Source of the DNA: Pseudomonadota bacterium
GTDB lineage: Bacteria; Pseudomonadota; Gammaproteobacteria; Steroidobacterales; Steroidobacteraceae
NCBI GenBank assembly: GCA_023433515.1
Contig: JAEZCN010000191.1
Coordinates: 1-64,000 of the forward strand
Direction of reading: 5' to 3'
DNA length: 64,000 nucleotides
Shown: positions 1-8,813 of the stretch, one piece after another
How positions within the stretch are numbered: the stretch's first letter is position 1
Layout: every line of letters begins with the position of its first letter
Notes under the pieces: generated by a model
The model's database searches: none
The model's input: the letters and a program-made list of their open reading frames with translations, nothing else
Told to the model about the DNA's origin: nothing
Position numbers and translations under genes: made by a program

Positions 1-1496
1 CCACTGAGTCTGCCGAAATCGTTGTAGGGATCGACATCGAAGCCCATCTCCTTCGCCAAAGCTTCGGAATAAAGGCCCCAGCCTTCCGAGTACGCGCCAT
101 AGCCATACTGCGTGCGGAACTTCGGAATGCCGGTCAGTTCCTGCTGGATCGAAATCTGCATGTGATGGCCCGGCAGGCCTTCATGGTAGGCGATGTTCTC
201 GAGCTGGTAGGTGGGCATCGCGTTCATGTCGGAAAGGTGCGCGTAGAAGATGCCCGGGCGCGATCCGTCCGGCGTTGCGCTCATATAATGCTGGGCCGCG
301 CCCGGCTGTTCGCGGAACGCTTCGACGCGCCGCACTTCCAGCTTGGCCTTCGGGAGGATGCCGAAATACTCCGGCAGCTTCGCCTCCATGCCCTTCAGAT
401 AGCCTTCGGCGAGCCGGATGTACTCCGCCGCGCCCGCGTCATTGTTCGGCAGGTAAAAACGCTTGTCCGTGCGCATGAAGACAAAGAAGTCTGTCAGCGT
501 GCCCTTGAAGCGTGCCGCCTCTTTCACCTTTTCCATCTCGCCGCGGAGGCGCGCGACTTCCGACAGGCCAAGCGTGTGGATCTCGTCCGCCGTCATGTCG
601 GTCGTGGTCTGCAGGTAGAGCATGGCGTTGTAGAACTCGACGCCATTCGGCAGAGCCAGTGCACCTTGTTTGTCAGGCGTCTGCCCGTTGGGCTTGTCCT
701 CGGTGATGAACGCCGCCACGCGGTCATAGGCCGGCTTCATTTGCGTCGTCATCACATCGGCTACGGCCTTCTCGAACGCCTTGCCTTCATCCGCCGTGAT
801 CTTGCCGCCCGTGACCAGCTTGGCGATCTTCGTCTTGGCGTCGGCGAGCAGCGCCGCGTCCTTGCCTTTGGTGAAGGGCGCGCCCGTCGTCACGCGTTTG
901 ATCTCGCTCAATGACTGGTCATAGGTGAAGCCCGGCATGTGGATGCCGTCCGCCTGCGCTGCCTTCGCGCGCACCAGTAGCTGGTCCAGCGCATCGTCGA
1001 TCAGCCCGACTCGCGCGACATACGCCTCCATGTCCGTTTTCTCGTCGACGCGATGCTGGTTGATCAGGAAGTTCGGGATGCTCGTGGCCGCATTGCCGCG
1101 TGAAAACACATAGCGGTTGCGCCGCCACTTCGCGCTCTCCTCCGCACGCTTCAGTTCGAGCTCCCATATCTCGTAGGAGAGCCTGGCGTCTTCGTTCAGC
1201 GTCTCCGGCGCGAACTTCGCCTTCATGTCGTTGACGGACTGCCTGCGCCATTCCAGCCGCTTGTCCGCCGCCGCTTCAGAACGATCATCGAGCTCGCCAT
1301 AACGGGTCTTGATTCCCTGGCGGGTCATCTCCTCGGGCAGCTCGGCCAACTCTTCCTGGTATTCCGCATCGAGATAAGCCGTCAGCGCCGCACTGGCCCG
1401 AGCGACCGCCTCGGGCGACGGTCCCTCGACCGCCTGCTCACCCGTACACGCCGCCAGAACCAGCAGAGCTACGCCCGCGCTATAGATCGCCTTCAT
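1..1496 (-). CDS. DUF885 family lipoprotein hydrolase (3' end cut by window)
   Basis: Predicted exported hydrolase of the DUF885 family, which contains putative zinc peptidases and is usually annotated as a metallo-carboxypeptidase-like protein. The start at 1496 gives an N-terminus MKAIYSAGVALLVLAAC with a clear lipobox (LAAC), so it is probably an outer-membrane or periplasmic lipoprotein. The family signature HEGLPGHH lies near residues 436-443 (about 163-186 on the plus strand), followed by YGAYSEGWGLYSE, also typical of the family. The reading frame runs off the left edge, so roughly the last 100 or more residues are missing. An in-frame ATG at 1511 would add five residues; the 1496 start has GAGGGTGAG just upstream. 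It is divergent from the OmpA-like gene across 230 bp. The large open frame on the opposite strand (162-914) is a shadow of this gene. Confidence 0.88.
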   Translation of the reverse strand, partial: MKAIYSAGVALLVLAACTGEQAVEGPSPEAVARASAALTAYLDAEYQEELAELPEEMTRQGIKTRYGELDDRSEAAADKRLEWRRQSVNDMKAKFAPETLNEDARLSYEIWELELKRAEESAKWRRNRYVFSRGNAATSIPNFLINQHRVDEKTDMEAYVARVGLIDDALDQLLVRAKAAQADGIHMPGFTYDQSLSEIKRVTTGAPFTKGKDAALLADAKTKIAKLVTGGKITADEGKAFEKAVADVMTTQMKPAYDRVAAFITEDKPNGQTPDKQGALALPNGVEFYNAMLYLQTTTDMTADEIHTLGLSEVARLRGEMEKVKEAARFKGTLTDFFVFMRTDKRFYLPNNDAGAAEYIRLAEGYLKGMEAKLPEYFGILPKAKLEVRRVEAFREQPGAAQHYMSATPDGSRPGIFYAHLSDMNAMPTYQLENIAYHEGLPGHHMQISIQQELTGIPKFRTQYGYGAYSEGWGLYSEALAKEMGFDVDPYNDFGRLS

Positions 1497-1726
1497 CTCA
1501 CCCTCACTCATGGAAATCCGTGCCCGAAGTTTGCCCGATATGGCGTGAAGGTGTCTCGGCGCGCCAGTCCTCCGGCGGCCTGGAATAGTTCTACCGGTCA
1601 CGGTCTCATCGCGCCTCTCGCCGGAGAGCGACCTCCGGATTTGTGGAATGCGTCACGTTGCCGCCTAACAAGGTGGGTCAGGTGGAGGTACCCTAACGAC
1701 GCACCTGCCTGAGGGAGAAACCACCG

Positions 1727-3166
1727 ATGCACACGAATCACTTTGGCCTGCGTCTCGCCGCCGCCACCCTGGCGTTGGCGCTGCCGATGTTGGCCGTAGC
1801 CCAGCAGCTCGAGCGCGACGTCGGTGTCGTCAGCGAAGATGTCGAGGGGCGGCTGGAGGGCTACAGCTTCCAGGAAGGTCCGGTCTCGACGCTCGAGTTT
1901 CACGGTACGGCGATCGCACTGGGCGCCGCGGGTGAGGGTGAGGTGGAGTTCCAGGACGGGCGTGCACGCGTCGAGATCACGGTGCGAAAGATGCCGGATC
2001 CAGCCAAGTTGGGTCCCTTCTCTACGTATGTGTTGTGGGCCGTCACGGCAGATGGTCGCGCCAACAATATCGGCGCGATCGAAACAGTGAACGGGCTCGG
2101 CTCGCTCGAGACTTCGGCGGCGCTGTCGCAGTTCGCCCTGATCGTCAGCGCGGAGCCGCACTTCGCGGTCACTGCGCCCTCCAAGTACCTGGTGCTGCGC
2201 AACCTCGGGAAACGCATTCGTGGCAAGCGCGTGATGATTCCGGGGCTGACGGAGCGACTCGACTACAAGAATCTCGCGCGACAGAAGGTGGATCCAAAGG
2301 CGAAGTACAAGGTCCCGGCCGACCTCGTGCAGGCGCGCTACGCGCTCGCCATCGCCACCGGCGCTGAGGCCGACAAGTACGCGGCGCAGGAATTCGGACA
2401 GGCGAAGGCCTCGCTCGCCAAGGCCGAGGAGGCGCAGGCGAGCAAGAAGAGCAGCATCCGCAAGACCGTCCCTCTCATCGCTCGCGACGCGGTGCAGATG
2501 GGTGAGGATGCGCGCCGGCAGGCGATCCTCGGGCGGCAGGCTGCCGATGCCGCGGCGCTCGCCGCCGAGGAGACGAAGAAGCGCGAGGAAGCGGCGGCCG
2601 TCGCGCGCCGAGACGCGGAGGAGAAGGCACGGGTCGAGGCCGAACGGGTGGCGCAGGAGGCAGCCCGGCAAAAGGCACTCGCTGCCGAGCAGGCATCTCG
2701 CGAGGCGGCTTTGGAGGCACAGCGCCAGGCGCGCGCGGATCTCACGGCGCGGCTGAATCGCGCGCTGCCGACACGGCAGACGGAGCGCGGCATCGTCGCT
2801 GAGATTGCAGGCGTGCAGTTCGCGACGGCAAAGGCCGATTTGCGTCCGGAGGCGCGCGAGGCGCTCGCGCGATTCTCAGGAATCATCGGCGTGTACCCTT
2901 CGATTCGCGTCACTGTCGAGGGTCACACCGATAATACCGGCAGCCACGAGACGAACCTGACGCTGTCTCAGGCGCGCGCAACTGTGGTGCGCGACTACCT
3001 GGCGGCGCAGGGCGTCGAGTCCTCGCACCTCGACGTGCAGGGACTGGGCCCCGATCGACCAGTTGCGGACAACGCGACCGCGGAAGGGCGTGCGCGCAAC
3101 CGGCGGGTCGAGATCATCCTCACGGGAGACCTGCTGTCCGGAGAAAACCCGACGGCGAGTAGATAG
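1727..3166 (+). CDS. OmpA-family protein with coiled-coil/DUF4398-like segment
   Basis: Exported protein of 479 residues. Residues 1-25 form a signal peptide ending AVAQQ. A beta-rich N-terminal part carries no recognised motif. Residues about 200-345 are Ala/Glu/Lys/Arg-rich helix (a DUF4398-like stretch, then a long coiled coil with repeated AAEE and EEAAA patterns). The last ~110 residues are a peptidoglycan-binding OmpA C-terminal domain, with GHTDNTG and the closing NRRVEI motif. The architecture suggests an envelope protein that spans the periplasm and holds the wall. The ATG has GAGGGAG upstream. The stop codon is the TAG inside the 8-mer GTAGATAG (3159-3166) that recurs through the window. 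It stands alone; the next gene starts 143 bp later. Confidence 0.9.
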   Translation: MHTNHFGLRLAAATLALALPMLAVAQQLERDVGVVSEDVEGRLEGYSFQEGPVSTLEFHGTAIALGAAGEGEVEFQDGRARVEITVRKMPDPAKLGPFSTYVLWAVTADGRANNIGAIETVNGLGSLETSAALSQFALIVSAEPHFAVTAPSKYLVLRNLGKRIRGKRVMIPGLTERLDYKNLARQKVDPKAKYKVPADLVQARYALAIATGAEADKYAAQEFGQAKASLAKAEEAQASKKSSIRKTVPLIARDAVQMGEDARRQAILGRQAADAAALAAEETKKREEAAAVARRDAEEKARVEAERVAQEAARQKALAAEQASREAALEAQRQARADLTARLNRALPTRQTERGIVAEIAGVQFATAKADLRPEAREALARFSGIIGVYPSIRVTVEGHTDNTGSHETNLTLSQARATVVRDYLAAQGVESSHLDVQGLGPDRPVADNATAEGRARNRRVEIILTGDLLSGENPTASR

Positions 3167-3222
3167 AGGACACGATCGGGGAATCGGCCCATATGGCGAC
3201 TTGCGGCGCGCCTGCGCGGCAC

Positions 3223-3239
3223 CGCATAACGGTTATGCG
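3223..3239. promoter_or_regulatory. 17-bp perfect palindrome upstream of the SMR exporter
   Basis: CGCATAACGGTTATGCG is a perfect inverted repeat (8 + 1 + 8) about 70 bp upstream of the SMR gene start. It has no T-tract, so it is not an intrinsic terminator. Its size and symmetry are those of an operator for a dimeric repressor such as a TetR-type protein. No regulator gene of that kind is adjacent. Confidence 0.45.
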
Positions 3240-3309
3240 CCGATAGGCACTGGCCGGCATTGCGGCGATGCCCCACTGTCCGGGTCAGCTCATCCTGGAG
3301 ACCCGGCCA

Positions 3310-3636
3310 ATGGTTCGCATCGCGTGGCTGCAATTGCTGCTCGCCGGCATCTTGGAAATCGCCATGGCGCTGGCCTTGAAGAACTCGCAGGGCTGGACGC
3401 GATTCTGGCCGAGCGCACTCGGTGTCGCCGCGGCGCTCGCCAGCGTGTTCATGCTCACCTCGGCACTGAAACATCTGCCGGTAGGGCTCGCGTACGCCGT
3501 CTGGACCGGTATCGGCGCCGCTGGAGTCGCCGTCGTTGGAATAGTGTGGCTGCACGAGTCCGCCTCGGCGGTCCGGCTCGGCTTCATCTCCATGATCGTG
3601 GCGGGCGTTGCCGGACTGAGATTCATCGAGTCCTGA
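3310..3636 (+). CDS. Small multidrug resistance (SMR) exporter, Gdx/SugE type
   Basis: Four-helix inner-membrane SMR protein of 108 residues, the normal family size. The first helix carries the essential acidic residue in AGILEIAMA (E16). The following K-S-x-G-x-T-R pattern (KNSQGWTR) resembles the Gdx/SugE branch (guanidinium export) rather than EmrE. The chosen ATG at 3310 removes a 14-residue leader that a longer frame would add and leaves the helix at the N-terminus as expected. A stem (CCGGGTC 3280-3286 / GACCCGG 3300-3306) spans the likely ribosome site GGAG at 3297-3300, which may limit translation. I see no recognisable guanidine riboswitch. The azoreductase starts 9 bp after the stop, so the two are likely co-transcribed. 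Single-gene SMRs act as homodimers or dual-topology dimers. Confidence 0.85.
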   Translation: MVRIAWLQLLLAGILEIAMALALKNSQGWTRFWPSALGVAAALASVFMLTSALKHLPVGLAYAVWTGIGAAGVAVVGIVWLHESASAVRLGFISMIVAGVAGLRFIES

Positions 3637-3645
3637 GGCGCGCAT

Positions 3646-4275
3646 ATGTCCAGGCTCCTCTACATCGAAGCTTCGCCGTCGAAGAAGCGCTCGCACACCA
3701 TCGCCGCGGCGCGCGCCTTCCTGGCTGGCTACCAGCACAGCCATCCGGGGCACGCTGTCGAAACCCTGGATCTCTGGCGCGCCGAGTTGCCGCCTTTCGA
3801 CGAAGACACGATCGAAGCGAAATTCGCGGTGCTGCGGAACAAGTCGTTCACACCGCGGCAACTCGAAACCTGGAGCGCCGTGCAGCAAGTGTCGCGTCAC
3901 TTCAACGGATTCGACCGGTACCTGATTGCCACGCCGATGTGGAACTTCGGCGTTCCCTACGTGTTGAAACATTTCATCGACGTGGTCACGCTGGCGGGCG
4001 AGAACTGGACGTGGACGCCGGCCGCGGGCTATCTACCCCTGCTCACCGGCAAGAAGGCGGCGCTCATCTACTCCAGCGCGGGTGCCTATGGCATCGGCCC
4101 CGGATATGACGAGTCGGACTTTCAGAAACCTTACTTGCGCCGCTGGCTGAACTTCATCGGCGTGCACGACATCGCAGAGATCGCCATCGCCCCGACACTC
4201 GCCGATTCGGCGCGCGTGGCCGCCGTCGACGCCGAGGCGCAAGCGCAGGCGTCAGGTCTGGCGCGCACCTTCTGA
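3646..4275 (+). CDS. FMN-dependent NADH-azoreductase family protein
   Basis: Cytosolic flavodoxin-fold oxidoreductase of 209 residues, matching AzoR/AcpD in length. It begins RLLYIEASPS (FMN phosphate loop) and carries the hallmark PMWNFGVPYVLKHFID around residues 97-112, equivalent to the PMYNF...LK motif of AzoR. SSAGAYGIGPG is the second flavin-contact loop. Family members reduce quinones and azo compounds with NAD(P)H. It is the second gene of a likely operon with the SMR exporter. Its last 24 bp overlap the 3' end of the convergent LysR gene. The true substrate cannot be told from sequence. Confidence 0.88.
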   Translation: MSRLLYIEASPSKKRSHTIAAARAFLAGYQHSHPGHAVETLDLWRAELPPFDEDTIEAKFAVLRNKSFTPRQLETWSAVQQVSRHFNGFDRYLIATPMWNFGVPYVLKHFIDVVTLAGENWTWTPAAGYLPLLTGKKAALIYSSAGAYGIGPGYDESDFQKPYLRRWLNFIGVHDIAEIAIAPTLADSARVAAVDAEAQAQASGLARTF

Positions 4276-5157
4276 GTTCCGGGGCGAGTCGAACTTCACG
4301 GCCCCTCCTGCGCGCAGCGCGTCGAACATGTGTCGCGTGAACAACCTGACAACCGGGTCCTGCTTGAGGTCGCCATGCGTGAGTATCCAGACATCCGTGT
4401 TCATGGCAGGGTCCGGCGGCTGGATTCGGACCAGTTCGTCGTCGCCTTCCGCGAGAAAGGTCAGGAGCATTGCCGCGCCGAGTCCGGCCTTGACGGCGTC
4501 TCGCATCCCCACGAGTGAATCCGCCGATGCCGCGATACGTTGCGCAGGCACGTTCTGCTCCGCCCACCTCGCTTGCGCCAGGTGCGCGAGGCTCGGGGCC
4601 GGCACGATCCAATCGCAGGCCTCGAGCTTGCGGCCGCGCGCGCGCCAGTACTTCCGGGATGCGTACGGGGCCGTTTCGATGTAGCCAACCCTGCGGCCGA
4701 TGAGATTGCCCGACGGATCGTTCGATGGCCGGATGGCCACGTCCGCCTCCTGCCGGGCCAGGCTGAGAAAGGCATTGTTGACGACGAGCTGAAGGCGGAT
4801 CGCGGGGTGAGCGGCGCGGAACTCCGCCAGCAGTGGCATGAGAATTCCGTGCATCAACGTGTCGGTGCTGGTCACGCGCAATACACGTTTGTCAGGCCTT
4901 TCGAGATGGCGCTGCGCACTTTCGATCTGCTCTGCGACGCCCCCGAGCCGGTCGCGCAATTCCTCGCCCGCCGGGGTCAGTTGATACCCCGTCCGTAGCC
5001 GCTTGAAGAGTCGCTGGCCGATCGCGTGCTCGAGACTCGCGAGCCGGCGCAACACCGTCGAGTGATTGGTGGCTAGCTGCCGCGCGGCCGACGCGATCGA
5101 CCCGCACCGCGTCACCGTCATGAAGAATCGCAGATCGTCCCAGTCAGTACTGCGCAT
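4252..5157 (-). CDS. LysR-family transcriptional regulator
   Basis: Regulator of 301 residues. The N-terminal winged HTH is canonical (DDLRFFMTVTRCGSIASAAR..., then a recognition helix with STVLRRLASLE and QRLFKRL). A LysR substrate-binding domain follows (about residues 92-290, starting RVLRVTSTDT). The closest general type is the subgroup that often controls oxidoreductase genes. It is convergent with, not divergent from, the azoreductase and overlaps it by 24 bp, so control of that operon is possible but not shown by layout. No typical T-N11-A box was found in the 95 bp upstream. The effector is unknown. Confidence 0.9.
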   Translation of the reverse strand: MRSTDWDDLRFFMTVTRCGSIASAARQLATNHSTVLRRLASLEHAIGQRLFKRLRTGYQLTPAGEELRDRLGGVAEQIESAQRHLERPDKRVLRVTSTDTLMHGILMPLLAEFRAAHPAIRLQLVVNNAFLSLARQEADVAIRPSNDPSGNLIGRRVGYIETAPYASRKYWRARGRKLEACDWIVPAPSLAHLAQARWAEQNVPAQRIAASADSLVGMRDAVKAGLGAAMLLTFLAEGDDELVRIQPPDPAMNTDVWILTHGDLKQDPVVRLFTRHMFDALRAGGAVKFDSPRNSEGARQT

Positions 5158-5252
5158 CGGCCTGGGAGTCTAAACGCCTTCGCTACTTCACGCTCTCCAG
5201 CGCCTTGCGCACCACGTTCCCACTGATGCCCGCGAGATTGAAACCCTCGCCG

Positions 5253-5966
5253 TCAGTCGACGATGGCTTTGCCCGCGGTGCACTTCATTTCAGAAGGCCC
5301 GCCGCGGCAGGGCATGTCGAAAGTGCCATCGATGACCATCGTGCGGTCTCCGACGATTTCCTCCTTGGCCTCGAAGTGGAAGCTGCCCGCCATGCCCTTG
5401 TCGTCGAATCGCTCGATGGTCAGCGTGCCGCTGGTGGCCTCGAACATCGAGGTGCCAAACAGAAGCGGGAAGACCCAGAAGCCTTTGGGGGCATTGGGGT
5501 CCGCGCTGCGCGGCACGATGGGATAGGTGCCGGGACCATAAGCCACGTCGGCCTCGGAGAGCTGGCCGCGTCCGTGGATGCCCAGCGCGATCTCGTTCTG
5601 GCCGTCGGCATTTTCGTAGGAGCAGTTCACTTCGAGCGCCGGCGACCTGGCGTCGATGAGTTTCTGGTGTTCGTCGTCGCCGGCCCAGTAGGTGGAGTGC
5701 ACGGTGCTCGGGCCTTCACCCAGCATGATCTTGCCGCGCGGGTCCCAGGAGGTCTGCCATTCCCGGGTTTCGGGCGCGGTCATCTTGAGCGTGCAGGCGT
5801 GGAGGTAGTCAGCTCGCCGCGGGTCCGCGCCCGAGTCCTCGGCGGTCCCCACGTCCGCCGCGGCCTCGGGCTCTTGTGTTTCTGCATCCTTGCTGCCGCA
5901 GGCCGTGATGAGCGCAGCCGTCGCCAGGGCTGCAGCCGCGATCGTCGTTGGCTTGAAATGCCTCAT
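5253..5966 (-). CDS. Hypothetical lipoprotein
   Basis: Lipoprotein of 237 residues with signal MRHFKPTTIAAAALATAA followed by the lipobox LITAC. The mature protein starts with an acidic, Ala-rich linker and then a beta-rich domain with several Cys (HACTLKM, VNCSYEN, DMPCRGG, MKCTAG). It ends GKAIVD. The start at 5966 has an excellent ribosome site (GGGAGAAGGG). The frame stays open upstream to 6746, but that part lacks a start signal and overlaps the SelO gene in antisense. No family was recognised. The mature part looks like a small periplasmic beta-sandwich. Confidence 0.72.
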   Translation of the reverse strand: MRHFKPTTIAAAALATAALITACGSKDAETQEPEAAADVGTAEDSGADPRRADYLHACTLKMTAPETREWQTSWDPRGKIMLGEGPSTVHSTYWAGDDEHQKLIDARSPALEVNCSYENADGQNEIALGIHGRGQLSEADVAYGPGTYPIVPRSADPNAPKGFWVFPLLFGTSMFEATSGTLTIERFDDKGMAGSFHFEAKEEIVGDRTMVIDGTFDMPCRGGPSEMKCTAGKAIVD

Positions 5967-6131
5967 GCGTCCCTTCTCCCTCTTGAAGATAGGCGCGAGG
6001 ATGCCACGAGAAGATAGGCGTTGTCCGCTGTCGGCTGGCGCCGACTGAGCCGTGAAATTCTTCCAGGCGTTCATGATCGCAGGTTGGTATGGTGTCAAGC
6101 GTTGAATCGAGCAGCTCGAGTCCCGCCGATC

Positions 6132-7601
6132 ATGCATCTCGGCTTTCAAAACACCTACGCTGAACTGCCTTCGCGGTTCTACGCGCGGGTTGCGCCGGCG
6201 CGCGTCAAAGATCCACGGCTGGTCGTCTTCAACTCCCGACTGGCAGAAGAACTCGGCCTCGATCCGCTCGTCCTCGAGCGTGATGCCGCAACCTGGTTCT
6301 CGGGCAATCAGGCGCTCGCCGATGCGGACCCGATTGCCATGGCCTACGCGGGCCATCAATTCGGCGGCTTCGTGCCGCAGCTCGGCGATGGTCGCGCCCT
6401 CTTGCTGGGTGAACGGGTGGGGCGCGACGGCGAGCGGCGCGACATCCAGCTCAAAGGCTCGGGACGGACGCCGTTCTCGCGCAATGGCGACGGGCGCGCG
6501 GCGCTGGGTCCGATGCTGCGCGAGTACCTCGTCAGCGAGGCCATGCATGCGCTCGGTATTCCGACCACGCGCTCGCTCGCGGTGGTCACCACCGGCGAGC
6601 AGGTCGTTCGCGACGATCTGCTGCCCGGAGCGGTGCTGACACGGGTGGCCGCGAGTCACGTTCGAGTCGGCACCTTCGAATACTTCGCCGCTCGTGACGA
6701 TCACGATGCCGTTCGCCGGCTGCTCGATTATGTAATTGAGCGCCACTACCCCGAAACGCGCGACACCAAACTACCCGCGTTGGCGGTGCTCGAAGCCGTC
6801 ACGCAGCGCCAGGCCGCGTTGATCGCGGACTGGATGAGCGTCGGCTTCATCCATGGCGTCATGAACACGGACAACATGGCCATTTCGGGCGAGACGATCG
6901 ACTACGGGCCGTGTGCGTTCATGGATCACTATGACGTGAACACCGTGTTCAGCTCGATCGATCATGGCGGCCGGTATGCGTATGGCAATCAGCCCGCCAT
7001 CGCGCAATGGAATCTCGCGCGGTTCGCCGAAACCCTGCTGCCACTCATCGATGCGGACTCGGAGAAGGCGATCGAGCTCGCGACTGCGGTAGTCAGGGAC
7101 TTCATGCCGGGTTTCGATGCGCAGCTCCTGGCACGCATGCGGCGCAAGATCGGCCTGTCGACCGAACACGAAAGCGATGTCGAACTCATCAAGTCCCTGT
7201 TGGCAACGATGCAATCGGCCGGAGCGGATTTCACGCTGACGTTCCGTCGTCTGGCGGGTTGTGCCGAAGAAACGGGCAACGACGCCGCGATACGCGAGCT
7301 GTTCGCGCCGTCGACCGGAATCGAAGACTGGCTGCGGCGCTGGCGCGCACGCCTCGCCAGCGAGCCGCACGGTGCGACCGAACGCGGCGCGAATATGCGC
7401 CGCGTGAACCCGGCCTTCGTTCCGCGCAACCATCGAGTGGAGGCGGCGCTCGAAGCGGCCTCGACGCACGGGGACTTCGCGCCGTTCCACCGGCTCCTGA
7501 AAATTCTCGAGCATCCGTTCGACGACCAGGCTGGCGTGGGGGAATTCGAGCAGCCCCCGGCGCCGGCCGAGCGCGTGCGTCAGACGTTCTGCGGGACTTG
7601 A
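6132..7601 (+). CDS. selO: Protein adenylyltransferase SelO (YdiU/UPF0061)
   Basis: SelO-type pseudokinase of 489 residues that transfers AMP from ATP to Ser/Thr/Tyr of target proteins and is linked to redox stress. Family landmarks are all present: NTYAELP near the start, GHQFGGFVPQLGDGRA, the QLKGSGRTPFSRNGDGRAA block with the catalytic Lys, LREYLVSEAMH with the Glu, and HGVMNTDNM plus DYGPCAFMD with the metal-binding Asn/Asp. The C-terminus TFCGT keeps a Cys third from the end, the position of selenocysteine in animal SelO. The start at 6132 matches the family N-terminus; a longer frame to 6021 looks like leader. No strong ribosome site is visible. It is a single gene, with no sign of an operon. 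Confidence 0.95.
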   Translation: MHLGFQNTYAELPSRFYARVAPARVKDPRLVVFNSRLAEELGLDPLVLERDAATWFSGNQALADADPIAMAYAGHQFGGFVPQLGDGRALLLGERVGRDGERRDIQLKGSGRTPFSRNGDGRAALGPMLREYLVSEAMHALGIPTTRSLAVVTTGEQVVRDDLLPGAVLTRVAASHVRVGTFEYFAARDDHDAVRRLLDYVIERHYPETRDTKLPALAVLEAVTQRQAALIADWMSVGFIHGVMNTDNMAISGETIDYGPCAFMDHYDVNTVFSSIDHGGRYAYGNQPAIAQWNLARFAETLLPLIDADSEKAIELATAVVRDFMPGFDAQLLARMRRKIGLSTEHESDVELIKSLLATMQSAGADFTLTFRRLAGCAEETGNDAAIRELFAPSTGIEDWLRRWRARLASEPHGATERGANMRRVNPAFVPRNHRVEAALEAASTHGDFAPFHRLLKILEHPFDDQAGVGEFEQPPAPAERVRQTFCGT

Positions 7602-7644
7602 GTGGCTCGGGGCCGCGCCTCGTTCGATAGCTAGAGACCGGCGG

Positions 7645-8433
7645 CTATGCGGATTTCGCCAACAGCGTATGCTCGACCCACGTCGCAAGCGCATCAAGCA
7701 TCTCGGCCCTGACTTCCGCATCGTTGCGTCCGCTGCGCGCGGGCACATGAAACGAATGATCCGCATCCGGCAGTAGCTTGAGCGTTGCGCGCGCGCCGAG
7801 CTGGTCGATGAGCGGCTGCAGTAGCTCGAGCTTCGCGAGCTCGTCGCGCGTGCCCTGCAAGAACAGCATGGGGATCTCCACCGAGCGCAGGTGCTCGGCG
7901 CGCTCGACGGAGGGCTTCCCCGCCGGGTGCAGCGGAAAACCAATGAAAGCCAGACCCTTCACGCCAGGGAGCGGTTCGATGGATTGCGCCTGCGAGGTCA
8001 TCCGTCCGCCGAAGGACCTGCCGCCCGCGATCAGCGTCAGCTTGGGCGCCAAGCGCGCAGCCTCCGCAACGGCCGCGCGCACGGTTGCGTGGCAGACCGG
8101 CGGAGGATCCGGGCGTTTGCTGCGACGCTCCATGTAGGGAAACTGGAAGCGCAGTGTCGCGATTTTCCGGGCGGCGAGATCCGCCGCGATCGCCACCATG
8201 GACGGGTGTTCCATGCCCGCTCCCGCGCCGTGTGCGAGCACCATGCACGCCGTAGCGCCAGGCGGAAGCTGTAGCAGCGCAGAGACGCGATTCGTCTCGT
8301 CGATCGCGAAGGTCAGCCGCTCTGCATTGCCTGTGCTCACTGGAGCGTCGCCCGCAGCCTTACGCAAATTCGCATGACAGACCCCAGGGCAGAAGAATGT
8401 GGGGAGTCCGGCACGATGACCAGGGGTTGTCAA
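7645..8433 (-). CDS. Alpha/beta hydrolase (KANL3/Tex30-like)
   Basis: Cytosolic alpha/beta hydrolase of up to 262 residues. It shows the oxyanion segment LAHGAGAGMEHP, the nucleophile elbow GGRSFGGRM (Ser), an acid in LQGTRDE and the catalytic His in DADHSFHVP, in the order seen in the KANL3/Tex30-like dienelactone-hydrolase relatives. The first ~31 residues (to the in-frame GTG at 8340) do not look like the family, so the start may be 8340. No signal peptide. It lies tail to tail with SelO, 43 bp apart. The substrate is unknown. Confidence 0.78.
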   Translation of the reverse strand: MTTPGHRAGLPTFFCPGVCHANLRKAAGDAPVSTGNAERLTFAIDETNRVSALLQLPPGATACMVLAHGAGAGMEHPSMVAIAADLAARKIATLRFQFPYMERRSKRPDPPPVCHATVRAAVAEAARLAPKLTLIAGGRSFGGRMTSQAQSIEPLPGVKGLAFIGFPLHPAGKPSVERAEHLRSVEIPMLFLQGTRDELAKLELLQPLIDQLGARATLKLLPDADHSFHVPARSGRNDAEVRAEMLDALATWVEHTLLAKSA

Positions 8434-8434
8434 T

Positions 8435-8472
8435 GTCTCTACCTATCCACACCCCGAAAGGGATAGAGAGAC
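8435..8472. promoter_or_regulatory. Inverted repeat between divergent genes
   Basis: GTCTCT (8435-8440) and CTATCC (8443-8448) pair with GGATAG (8461-8466) and AGAGAC (8467-8472), giving a 12-bp stem with a 2-nt bulge and a 12-nt loop. It sits just upstream of both the hydrolase (leftward) and the small ORF (rightward), where an operator or 5' leader hairpin would be expected. There is no T-tract. Confidence 0.3.
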
Positions 8473-8559
8473 TCAATCGGATGCGCGATGTCGCTGTAAC
8501 ACGAGACTGATATCGTCCTCACCGTCGCCAATCAGGCGATTTCACCAAGGAATATCGAA

Positions 8560-8751
8560 ATGTCTTCGTCGAATCTTGCCGTGCGCTTGGAGCACGCGGC
8601 AACGGACGCTCCCTCCCCCTCGCCACGCCCCGAAAGTCGCGAAGCCGCGAACGACGAGCGCATGGTGAAGAGCGTCCGGCGCAGGTTGTCTCTCACGAAC
8701 AGGAAGTTCGTCGTCCACGATCAGGGCTTGCGGTTGTTCCGCATTCGTTGA
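8560..8751 (+). CDS. Small hypothetical protein (63 aa)
   Basis: Short ORF with a convincing ribosome site (AAGGA about 9 nt before the ATG) and a strong intrinsic terminator 65 bp after its stop, so it is probably a real transcription unit. The N-terminal half is rich in Ala, Pro, Ser and Glu and likely disordered. The C-terminal half is basic (VKSVRRRLSLTNRKF) and ends LRLFRIR. No family was recognised. A hairpin (CCATCGT around 8771 with ACGATGG around 8789) precedes the terminator, so the tail of the transcript could also act as a small RNA. Confidence 0.5.
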   Translation: MSSSNLAVRLEHAATDAPSPSPRPESREAANDERMVKSVRRRLSLTNRKFVVHDQGLRLFRIR

Positions 8752-8813
8752 TCAGTTAACAAGTGCTCCGCCATCGTTCGCCTACGCGACGATGGGCGGA
8801 TGCAAGAATTCTG

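Noticed and set aside
162..914. Long open frame on the plus strand
   Set aside because: It is antisense to the DUF885 gene, has no ribosome site and no family motif; GC-rich codons keep many shadow frames open.
3240..3309. Guanidine riboswitch before the SMR exporter
   Set aside because: The conserved loops of the guanidine-I, -II and -III classes are not recognisable; only an unassigned hairpin is present.
5185..5250. Peptide GEGFNLAGISGNVVRKALESVK in a minus-strand frame ending just left of the lipoprotein stop
   Set aside because: Codon use looks genuine and it may be the tail of a lost gene, but 22 codons without a start cannot be supported as a feature.
5967..6746. Upstream extension of the lipoprotein frame (minus strand)
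   Set aside because: No ribosome site, no start-like residues, and it lies antisense to SelO; the lipoprotein signal begins at 5966.
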